A stretch of 64,000 bases of DNA from Stomorhina lunata (taxonomy: Eukaryota > Arthropoda > Insecta > Diptera > Rhiniidae). The stretch is from assembly GCA_933228675.1 (NCBI GenBank), contig OW121740.1, forward strand, positions 162,202,806 to 162,266,805, written 5' to 3'. Position 1 is the first letter of the stretch, and each line of letters begins with the position of its first letter. Below are positions 48,059 to 60,000 of this stretch, piece by piece. The position numbers and the translations under genes were made by a program. The notes beneath the pieces are model-generated. The model searched no databases, had not been told where the DNA came from, and worked only from the letters and a program-made list of their open reading frames with translations.

Positions 48059-51000
48059 TTATTTAACTTTTCTTTGTGTCAAATCGCTGTGACCGTTAGC
48101 GGCGCCATTAGCCAGCACGGCGCCATTTTTGTACGCACTACCGCCATTCATTATACCAACACCATTCGTCGTAAGGCCTCCATTGGCTGAGCCATTTGTA
48201 AGGCCATTGATCTTACCATTCAGTGTCGTAGAGTTGGCATGACCATTCATATGTGCGGATGCCGAGGAGACATCACCATTGGCATGGCCATTGCTTATGA
48301 GTTTGTAGTTCTTTTCGGGACGCTGCAAAAAGAACATTAATAAGTTCTTGTATTGCTGTACATACATATTTAGTTCATTTTTTATTTCATTTTATAATTT
48401 TAGTTTGTTCAGTTTTTTTTTTCAATTTTACACAGAGAGAAAAAATATATATGTAGGCAAAGTTTGGCAAAAGGAGCAATTGTCACAGGAATTGTTTGTG
48501 TTTTTTTTTTGATATTATTCAAGCGCGTTTTATATATAAAATATATATAACGTAGCATCAGGCCGAGAATTAGGTCACAAATGAGAATACATGAAAAAGG
48601 AAAATTGAGTTTTTTTGTTAACAACATTAAAATGTTTTTGAATTTGAAATTGAGTTAAAAATTTGATTTAAATGAATGATGTATGAATTTAATTTAACAT
48701 TTACGATGATCTTTTAAGAATATATTATATATTTGCATTATTTCCTATTACTTTTAAGGGAAAACATTGAAATAATTACGATTTAAAATGAAAATAAACG
48801 ACAAAACAGAAGAAATTCTAAATTATAAATTTAATTTTTCTAAGTGTATCCATTTGCTTAATAAAACGATAGACGATAAAATATGTTGCCTACTTTAGGG
48901 CAATACAATAATTGATATCTATATGTGTGTAGGGTTTGCAGAACGAGAGACGAAATATAAATAGAGAATATTTTAATCAATTTTCTATAGAAAAAATTAA
49001 TTTTTCTAGAGAAAAAAAAATAATTTTTCTATGGAAAAAAATTTTTTTTATAAAAATAATCATTCTTCTATAGAAAAAATAAGTTTTTCTATAGAAAAAA
49101 TAAGTTTTTCTATAGAAAAAATAAGTTTTTCTATAGAAAAAATAAGTTTTTCTATAGAAAAAATAAGTTTTTCTATAGAAAAAATAAGTTTTTCTATAGA
49201 AAAAATAAGTTTTTCTATAGAAAAAATAAGTTTTTCTATAGAAAAAATAAGTTTTTCTATAGAAAAAATAAGTTTTTCTATAGAAAAAATAAGTTTTTCT
49301 ATAGAAAAAATAAGTTTTTCTATAGAAAAAATTAATTTTTCTATAGAAAAAATAAGTTTTTCTATAGAAAAAATAAGTTTTTCTATAGAAAAAATAAGTT
49401 TTTCTATAGAAAAAATAAGTTTTTCTATAGAAAAAATAAGTTTTTCTATAGAAAAAATAAGTTTTTCTATAGAAAAAAATAAGTTTCTCTATAGAAAAAA
49501 TAAGTTTTTCTATAGAAAAAATAAGTTTTTTCTATAGAAAAAATAAGTTTTTTCTATAGAAAAAATAAGTTTTTTCTATAGAAAAAATAAGTTTTTTCTA
49601 TAGAAAAAATAAGTTTTTTCTATAGAAAAAATAAGTTTTTTCTATAGAAAAAATAAGTTTTTCTATAGAAAAAATAAGTTTTTCTATAGAAAAAATAAGT
49701 TTTTCTATAGAAAAAATAAGTTTTTCTATAGAAAAAATAAGTTTTTCTATAGAAAAAATAAGTTTTTCTATAGAAAAAATAAGTTTTTCTATAGAAAAAA
49801 TAAGTTTTTCTATAGAAAAAATAAGTTTTTCTATAGAAAAAATAAGTTTTTCTATAGAAAAAATAAGTTTTTCTATAGAAAAAATAAGTTTTTCTATAGA
49901 AAAAATAAGTTTTTCTATAGAAAAAATAAGTTTTTCTATAGAAAAAATAAGTTTTTCTATAGAAAAAATAAGTTTTTCTATAGAAAAAATAAGTTTTTCT
50001 ATAGAAAAAATAAGTTTTTCTATAGAAAAAATAAGTTTTTCTATAGAAAAAATAAGTTTTTCTATAGAAAAAATAAGTTTTTCTATAGAAAAAATAAGTT
50101 TTTCTGTAGAAAAAATAAGTTTTTCTATAGAAAAAATAAGTTTTTCTATAGAAAAAATAAGTTTTTCTATAGAAAAAATAAGTTTTTCTATAGAAAAAAT
50201 AAGTTTTTCTATAGAAAAAATAAGTTTTTCTATAGAAAAAATAAGTTTTTCTATAGAAAAAATAAGTTTTTCTATAGAAAAAATAAGTTTTTCTATAGAA
50301 AAAATTATGTTTTTCTGTAGAAAAAATAAGTTTTTCTGTAGAAAAAATAAGTTTTTCTATAGAAAAAATAAGTTTTTCTATAGAAAAAATAAGTTTTTCT
50401 ATAGAAAAAATAAGTTTTTCTATAGAAAAAATAAGTTTTTCTATAGAAAAAATAAGTTTTTCTAAAGAAAAAATAAGTTTTTCTAAAGAAAAAATAAGTT
50501 TTTCTATAGAAAAAATAAGTTTTTCTATAGAAAAAATAAGTTTTTCTATAGAAAAAATAAGTTTTTCTATAGAAAAAATAAGTTTTTCTATAGAAAAAAT
50601 AAGTTTTTCTATAGAAAAAATAAGTTTTTCTATAGAAAAAATAAGTTTTTTGTAGAAAAAGTAGCCTCGACTTTGTTTTAGTTTAATGAAAATATAACTT
50701 TATTGTTCAGAAGTTTAAATTGAAGTAAGAATTAGAATAAGAATAAAAGGGAACAAAGGATAAATAATAATACAAATCATAAAGGGAATAGAAAAGGTTA
50801 CCAGATTAATTAAAATACTTTAGTACAAATGTATTGCCATCTAACACTCCCTCTCAATACATACTATATAAATTATTTTAATATAATCCCATATAATTAC
50901 AAAATTTATAATGTTTAATTTTACAAAGATTTTTAGTAAAAATATCTGATAACATTTCTTCAGTTGGAACATAGTCTATGTTGATCATCCCTTTAGAGTA

Positions 51001-54000
51001 GACATCACGTACATGGTGGTACCTCAGATCAATATGTTTGCTTCTGGCGTGATATGTAGCGTTTTTCACCAAAGCTTGGGCACTAAGGTTGTCACCATAT
51101 AATAATATCGGTCCATTTTCTTTGAAGCCTAACTCGCTGAGTAGATTCTGGACGTAAATTGCTTCTTTGGCAGCGGACGATAAGGCAATGTACTCCGCTT
51201 CCGTGCTGCTTAAGGCCACAACATTTTGCTTTTTAGCCTCCCAGGAGAAAACACAATTGGCTTTTACAAAAGCAAATCCAGAATACGATTTCCTGTTCGA
51301 TGGGTCACTTCCCCAATCAGCGTCGGCGTAGCCTATTGTAGGTTTTCCAGTTTTTTCGAAATGGAGTTTAAAATCTACAGTCTTTTTTAAGTACCGTAAG
51401 ACATGCTTCACAGCCGCCAGATGTTCTGAATGCGGATTAGTGTTGCGTTGCGCAAGTTTGCACACAGAGTGTAAAATATCTGGGCGTGTTGAAATCGCTA
51501 GGTACATTAATGCTCCTATACCTGACTGGTATTCAGTAGCGTCAACTTTTCGGCATTCATTGTTATCACATGATAGCTGAAAACCTGCTTCTAGAGGAGT
51601 AGCGACTTCTTTACACTCGTTCATTCCAAAATCATTTATTAAATTTTTAATATACTGCTTCTGACATACTTCTATAGAACCCGTTTCTCCTTCACGATAA
51701 AATTCCATGCCTAAGAAATGGTTAAGCGGACCGCCATCTACTACTTTAAACTCCTTGGCTATGGATTTTTTAACATCACAAAGGTCTGCTTTGGATGTGC
51801 TAGCTATTATGAGGTCGTCTACATAGACAGCTATTATGTTGATCTTGCCATTGGAGTTTTTGGTATACATACACTGTTCACTGATACATTGCTTGAACCC
51901 CATATTTGCTAAGACATCATTTAGCTTAACATTCCAAGCACGACCACTTTGTTTCAATCCGTACAAAGATTTCTTTAATTTAAGAACATGATTAGGATAC
52001 TGCCGGTTTACAAAGCCTTCGGGTTGCAGCATAAAAACATCTTCTTCCAGCTTTCCGTTAAGGTACGCTGATGAGACATCCATTTGGTGCATATAAAGTT
52101 GATGTTCTACTGCCAGTGCTACTAGCAACCGTATGTTGGCGTACCTCACCACCGGTGAAAACGTTTCGTAGTAGTTTATGCCATATTTTTGGCTACACCC
52201 TTTGGCGACTAGCCTAGCTTTGAAAGCTTTTAAATCGCCTTCTTTAGTTTCTTTGACAGTAAACACCCATTTACAGTTGACAGGTTTCTGTCCTTTAGGC
52301 AACTCAGTCAACTCCCACGTATCATTTTTTACTAAAGAGGTATACTCACTTTTTATGGCATCACTCCACTCTTTAGAATTAGGACCGGTCAAAGCTTCAT
52401 TAACATTTTCTGGTATACAAATGGAGTTTACGGTATTATACACCTTTCGTGGACGACCTACACCTCCAGTTCTTACTAATTTAGGTCGACCAGGGCCTAG
52501 TCTTGGAGTTAGGTCATTGATATCATTTTGCGAGATTTCGCCTTCGCCTTGACTTTGTCTTTGAATGTTATCGTTTGCGGGTTGAATAACATCTGTGATA
52601 TCTTCCTGTGCTTGTTCTACTAGGCTCCTTTCATCAACGCACAAAAAATCATCAAAATGAACTGTACTAGGATCATTTGGTTGATCCTTCTCATTGCAAA
52701 ATTTACCATCTATAAAAACTACATCTCGACTTACGTGAACTTTTCTTGTAAAAGGGTCATAGAGCCTATACGCTTTTGATTGCTCACTATATCCAATCAT
52801 CACCATTTCAATACCTTTGGCGGCGAATTTCTTATGCTGAGTTTTATTTAAAACAATGGCTTTTGTTCCAAAAACTTTTAAGTGGGCTACTGATGGCTTA
52901 AACCCATGCCAAACTTCAAATGGTGTTTTGTCTACTAAAATTTTGCTTACCGTTCTGTTACGGAGGTATGCAGATGTCAAAACACCTTCCGCCCAAAATT
53001 TTTCCTCAATATTGGCTTCCAACAGCATGCTGCGCGACATTTCAACTAATGTACGGTTCGCTCTTTCAGCCACTCCGTTTTGCTGGGGTGTGTATGGAAC
53101 AGTCAGCTGTCTTCTAATACCATTATCACTTAAAAATTTGTTGAACTCATTACTGAGGTATTCCCTGCCATTATCGGTCCTCAAGCACTTGATTTTGGAG
53201 CCAGTTTGTTTTTCGGCTAGAAGCTTGTACTCCTTGAACACATCTAGTATTTGATCTTTTGTTTTGAGAAAATATACAACTGTATAACGAGATTTATCGT
53301 CGATAAAAGTTGCAAAATATTTCGATCCAGCAATAGACGGCACATTAACTGGACCACAAATATCACTATGGACAACATCTAGCAACGATTTGGCTCTAAA
53401 GTTGGAGCTTTCAAAAGGCTTTACAGTAATTTTAGACTTGGCACATATTTCACACACAGGGTCATCATTACAGCCTTCACTTATTGACAAACCTTTAACT
53501 ATATTGTTCTTTGCCATATTTTTCAAGCACTGAAAATTTACATGACCATACTTCTGGTGCCAACTCATAACGTTATTTTTTACGTCCAAACGCATACACA
53601 TTTTCGGTTTGTTTTCATAAACAAAAATTCCATTTTTGTTGAACGCCTTCAAAATCGAATTATCTTCTTCATCTTTTATTAAAACACAATTGTCTTTAAA
53701 TACAGCAACTTTTCCATGTTCTGTCATATTACTTATTGACAAAAAGTTTCCATCTAATTCTGGAACATGTAAAACATTATTTAAAATTATTTTGTTGCTA
53801 TTTTCATATATTATTACGCTTCCACGACCAATGGCTTTCAAACTCTTCTTATTAGGTAGATAAACAATTTCGCTGCACTCTTCGTACTTTTCAAATTGAT
53901 TGTAATCGCTGCAAAAATGAGAAGATGCGCCGCTGTCTACGCACCATTGTATGTTGTTGTTGCTATTATCTTTTTGAAATGCAGCTAAAGAAACAAAACA

Positions 54001-57000
54001 ATTGAATTCTCTTTTGTTCTCTTGTTGGTAACTTTTCTCTTTTTGTCTACAATTTGCGGCGAAATGACCACGACGACCACAATTATAACATTTTTTATCT
54101 TTTGCAATGTTGTTGTTTTTATTGCGATCATATTGCTGTTTCTTTTCATTTTTCAGGTTTTTGTTATTAAAACTTCCACTATGTCGAGACGAATTTAACA
54201 ATTCAGAATTGTTGTTGTTACTGGAACAGACTTCATGTTGCCGCGCTCCTTCTTCCAATAACTTAACTTTTAAAGTTGTGAGGTTAGGTAGGGCATCTCT
54301 TGATTCTATTGCAATGACGAATCCCTCATAGGTTTTTGGCAAACTTGATAAGAGCAATATAACAAGCATTTCCTCCGGGATAGTAACTTCAATTTCACAT
54401 AACTGGTCTATTAATTGAGAAAATTCGTTAATATGGACACTCATGCTGCCACCTTCCTGCATTGACATATATAACAGTTTCTTGAATAACATAATTTTTC
54501 GGGCAGGCCCCTTCGGTTGATGAATCTCACGCAATTTTCGCCAAGCATCAGCTGCCGACACACATTTTTTGATTTGATTCAGCTGGCTAGATTTTAAACA
54601 CAACAATATTGAAGCTAACGCCTTCTCGTTTTTAGATTCATATGCCACAAATGTTGGTAATGTTGTATCTTCAGGCTTCACTTCACGGCCACACACAATT
54701 CCCCATAGATCGCTGTGGATCAATATACTTCTCATCTGAATACTCCAAGTTGAGTAGTTGGACTCATCCAATTTATCAATTTGAAACAACGACGACATGG
54801 CAAAAAAAAAGCTCCCTCTTAACTACAGCAGCAAGTACTTTTAATTATTTATGCGACACACGCTTTTATTAATATAAATTTACTTCAAAAAATATTTTTG
54901 GCTTTTGCGGGTCTGGGCCCATAACCTGTAGAAAAAGTAGCCTCGACTTTGTTTTAGTTTAATGAAAATATAACTTTATTGTTCAGAAGTTTAAATTGAA
55001 GTAAGAATTAGAATAAGAATAAAAGGGAACAAAGGATAAATAATAATACAAATCATAAAGGGAATAGAAAAGGTTACCAGATTAATTAAAATACTTTAGT
55101 ACAAATGTATTGCCATCTAACATTTTTCTATAGAAAAAATAAGTTTTTCTATAGAAAAAATAAGTTTTTCTATAGAAAAAATAAGTTTTTCTATAGAAAA
55201 AATAAGTTTTTCTATAGAAAAAATAAGTTTTTCTATAGAAAAAATAAGTTTTTCTATAGAAAAAATAAGTTTTTCTATAGAAAAAATAAGTTTTTCTATA
55301 GAAAAAATAAGTTTTTCTATAGAAAAAATAAGTTTTTCTATAGAAAAAATAAGTTTTTCTATAGAAAAAATAAGTTTTTCTATAGAAAAAATAAGTTTTT
55401 CTATAGAAAAAATAAGTTTTTCTATAGAAAAAATAAGTTTTTCTATAGAAAAAATAAGTTTTTCTATAGAAAAAATAAGTTTTTCTATAGAAAAAATAAG
55501 TTTTTCTATAGAAAAAATAAGTTTTTCTATAGAAAAAATAAGTTTTTCTATAGAAAAAATAAGTTTTTCTATAGAAAAAATAAGTTTTTCTATAGAAAAA
55601 ATAAGTTTTTCTATAGAAAAAATAAGTTTTTCTATAGAAAAAATAAGTTTTTCTATAGAAAAAATAAGTTTTTCTATAGAAAAAATAAGTTTTTCTATAG
55701 AAAAAATAAGTTTTTCTATAGAAAAAATAAGTTTTTCTATAGAAAAAATAAGTTTTTCTATAGAAAAAATAAGTTTTTCTATAGAAAAAATAAGTTTTTC
55801 TATAGAAAAAATAAGTTTTTCTATAGAAAAAATAAGTTTTTCTATAGAAAAAATAAGTTTTTCTATAGAAAAAATAAGTTTTTCTATAGAAAAAATAAGT
55901 TTTTCTATAGAAAAAATAAGTTTTTCTATAGAAAAAATAAGTTTTTCTATAGAAAAAATAAGTTTTGCTATAGAAAAAATAAGTTTTTCTATAGAAAAAA
56001 TAAGTTTTTCCGATTTTTTTTTCCATTTTCAATAGCGGTAGTCCCGCTATAAAACGAATAGTCTGTGCAATTCGTTAGAATTGCGATCTGTACTTAGATT
56101 ACAGAATTTACATGGGGTCCAGCCTGCCAGACGGACGGACTGATAGATAAATCGACTCTAAGCCTATTAGTATACTTAAAGGTGGGTCTAAGAACAATAT
56201 TTCTATGCGTTTGATACATTTCCACAAACTTATATTACACTTTCCACCGAAGGTTTTAAAGGTTATAAAAAGCTTACAGATATTTAATCTCATAAGCTCT
56301 TAACCACAGCTTTGTCAAGTAGTTAAGAAAATGTCTGGACCATCAACATCCAATAGCACCAAACAATCGGTATAACGAAAGAATGAAAATAACAGTAATA
56401 AATCATCACCAACAAACAAAAAAAAAAAAAAAAAAACGACAACAGTTATGTAACAAAGATAATAATAACGGTTATCATCATAATAATGATGTTAATATTG
56501 CCACAACCTCTTCATTCATTTATTTATTCATTCATGGCTACCAAGACTAGGTAGTCAGTCGTTGGAGTGGTTGGATTCATGGATACGAGTAGATGCATGA
56601 ATGATGGATGTATTCAATTGAATTATTATTATCCATGATTTTGCTTTGGTTTAACTTTCACTTGTTTTGTTGCTTAATACGAATTTAATTTCAAAGAGAA
56701 GACAAAACAAATGGTTTTTTCTGTCGAAGTTACAAAAAAAAAAAATTATAAAATAAATAAATAATACTTTTTAAGGTATTAATTTATTTTTATAACAATG
56801 ATTTTTGTTGTTGAAAACTAATAGTTAATAATAATGGGTTGCTTCGTTTGTATTGCATACAATGAATGGTTGGGTGTTTAGGGGTTTTCAACAGTAAAGC
56901 ATGCGCAACGTTCAAAAAATAGCTCAAATTGTATGCGAGAAACGTGAAGTATTTATAGTGGGAGTAATTTGAATAGGGGCAATTAGTTTTGCAGATGGGT

Positions 57001-60000
57001 ACACTAAAACATATGGGCAGATGGGTACACTAAAACATAGACTAAGGCACAGAATATGGCACAGTTTAAGGCAGAGTCTAAGACATAGACCGAAATATAG
57101 ACCAAGATATGGACTAAGACTTTTTAAACTAAGCCACTCATGTTGATGACCCCTTCTCATGCAAAGTATTGTGTTAGAACTAGGAAATATGTTATCGAAT
57201 AGAGGACATTTGATCCATTGAACATTGAAAAGAAGACTTCTGCGGCAAGTTTATTTCACATACGAAAGTGTAGCTTAAGAGCGAATTTTTCCTGTAATGC
57301 GTTGTGCGATCTACTGGCCCGTCGAACGCAAATGGGTGCGATCTACAAGAAAAACGAGTGTTTTTCGGAACAAGACATCTGATCTCTTCAGAACACATGC
57401 TATTGTAGCAGCGATAGAATAGTGTGATACCAACCACACTGCGATGATTTTCCAGTGAGTCGATGAAATTTGATACCCTACTGTCACCGACAGGCAACTT
57501 CGGCCTTCCCTTTTAAAAGCAGCTTGTGTATTAAAGTATTTACTTATTGTAACATAGTTGAAGAAGATTTAAAGGAAGAGTCTTTGAACTTGCTTCACAA
57601 AGATCGACATTTTATGAAAAAGTGGCCGAACCTCATATAGAGGTATTTCAATGGAAATGGCGATGGATAGGCAACAACATCATTGCTCGACAAGTGCTTA
57701 GTTGAAATCCACAGGGAAGAGGCTGTCGTGTTGGTGCACCTGTTAGAACGTGGAGAAGGTCAATTTATGCAGAGTTGCTATTATTGGAATGACGTATACC
57801 TAACATCTTGAGTCCGATATAAAGGATAGTTAAGGCCCTATACTCCACTTCCCAGTGGATAAGGGAAGAAGAAAGTATGTTATTCAAAAAAAGTCAGGAT
57901 CGGAGTTCTACAGCTGACGAAAATTCTTATTACTAATTATAATCTTCGAACCTTGTACAAACATCTTTTATATCAAAAGCGTTGTCTGCTAAAAAACAGC
58001 ATCAGATCTAGTAAAGATTTACATAAGGAAATGCTTATTAAAGCGTTTTTTTTACGCAATAAGAGAAAGAGTATTTTAGCTTTGATTCGAAAATAGATCT
58101 GCCTAAAAATGCAAGAATTTTTGGTCTTTTAACTTTGAAGAGACTTTCCAAACAAATATTTTCCATCTATATGATTAGTTACAACAAAATTTGGTAGGAT
58201 AGGAGCAGGGGGAACATAATCCCCTCTACAAAAATGAATATATATTGTCACGTTCTGTCTGAGCTACTAACTACTTTATGAGCAAGAGTAGGCAGTCGAT
58301 ACCACCAGAAGCCGATGAATTTTTTTGATTTTCGTATATACCACGATCATAAAAAAAACTCGTGAAAATGAGTATTAAAATCATTTAGTTGGAATTTGGA
58401 TGTTAACAGAGTTGGTTGGTAAAGCTTTGTTAAAAAAAAGACAAAAACAAAATAGGCGAGAAACAAATCAAAATCCTATTAATAGCAACAAAATACATAG
58501 TTCGAGTGAACAAAGAAAAATTCTCGATTATTGTTGCCACGACACTATTTTTTGTAAATATTGGGAATATTTTTCGAAAGAGAAATAAATTCTAATATTA
58601 AAAAATTGTAGAATTTTATATATATTTTTTTTTTTAGATATTTTTGATACAAAAACTTTTTTATAGAAAAATTTTCAATAAAATTATTTTTCTTTGGAAA
58701 ATTGTTCGATAAAAATTATATTTTATAGAAAATTTTTCGATAAAAATATTTTTGTGTAAAAATTTTCGATATTTTATATCAAAAAAATTTCCAAATCTAT
58801 AGTAAACTTTTTGATGAAAAAATTTTCTATAGAAAAATTTTTGATGAAAAAATTTTCTATAGAAAAATTTTTGATGAAAAAATTTTCTATAGAAAAATTT
58901 TTGATAAAAATTTTCCATAGAAAATTTTTTCATTAAAAATTCTTCTATAATTTTTGATAAAAAAATTTTTTATAGAAACACTTTTGATAAAAAATTTTCT
59001 ATAAAAGTTTTAAATAAAAAAATTGTTGATAAAAAAATTTTCTATAGAAAAATTTTTCATGAAATTTTTTTGCTAGAAATATTTAAAAAAAATGGAGCAA
59101 AAAACTTTTTCTTTTTAAAAATAATAAAAATTTTCCATAGAAAATTTTTTCATCAAAAATTCTTCTATAATTTTGGATAAAAAAATTTTCTATAGAATAA
59201 TTTTTGATAAAAAATTTTCCAAAAAAATTTTAAATAAAAAAAATTTTTGATAAAAAAATTTTCTATAGAAAAGTTTTTCATGAAATTTTTTTGCTAGAAA
59301 TATTTTCCATGGAAACAATTTTGGTAAAAATATTTTAAAAAAATGGAGTAGAAAACTTTTTTTTTTTTAAATAATAAAAATTTTCCATAGAAAATTTTTT
59401 CATCAAAAATTCTTCTATAATTTTTGATAAAAAAATTTCCTATAGAAAAATTTTTGATAAAAAATTTTCCAAAAAAATTTTAAATAAAAAAAATTTTAAA
59501 TAAAAAAAATTTTTGATAAAAAAATTTTCTATAGAAAAATTTTTCATTAAATTTTTTTGCTAGAAATATTTTCTATGGAAAAAATTTTGGTAAAAATATT
59601 AAAAAAAAATGGAGTAGAAAACTTTTTCTTTTTAAAAATAATAAAAATTTTCCATAGAAAATTTTTTCATCAAAAATTCTTCTATAATTTTTGATAAAAA
59701 ATTTTCTATAGAATAATTTTTGATAAAAAATTTTCCATACAAATTTTAAATAAAAAAAATTTTGATAAAAAAATTTTCAATAGAAAAATTTTTCATGAAA
59801 TTTTTTTGCTAGAAATATTTTCTATGGAAAAAATTTTGGTAAAAATATTTTAAAAAAATGGAGTAGAAAACTTTTTCTTTTTAAAACGTTAGAACTACTC
59901 ATTGAAAAAATACCTTTTTTTAGTTAAAATTATAAAAAAACGGCAACTCTGCCGACTATTTTTTTGTTCTGTTCTCTTTGCGCTGACCAGTGTGATCATG

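Larger units (their letters stand above)
50651..55122 (-). mobile_element. Copia-2: complete Ty1/copia LTR retrotransposon
   Basis: A 4.47 kb element on the minus strand with 196-bp LTRs that are identical by eye. The LTR reads TGTTAGATGG...TTTTTCTACA in element orientation. A primer-binding site, one gag-pol ORF, a purine tract (GAGAGGGAG, complement of 50,848-50,856) and a TTTTT target duplication (50,646-50,650 and 55,123-55,127) are present. It interrupts the 21-bp array and lies in sense orientation within the ELOVL intron, so its LTR signals could interfere with the host transcript. Confidence 0.95.

Noticed and set aside
49031..49537. 168-residue ORF (repeated FSIEKIS)
   Set aside because: Same 21-bp repeat artefact.
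55082..56052. Open reading frames of more than 300 residues on both strands
   Set aside because: They are translations of a 21-bp repeat, whose period is divisible by three. The peptide is a 7-residue repeat with no start context or conservation.
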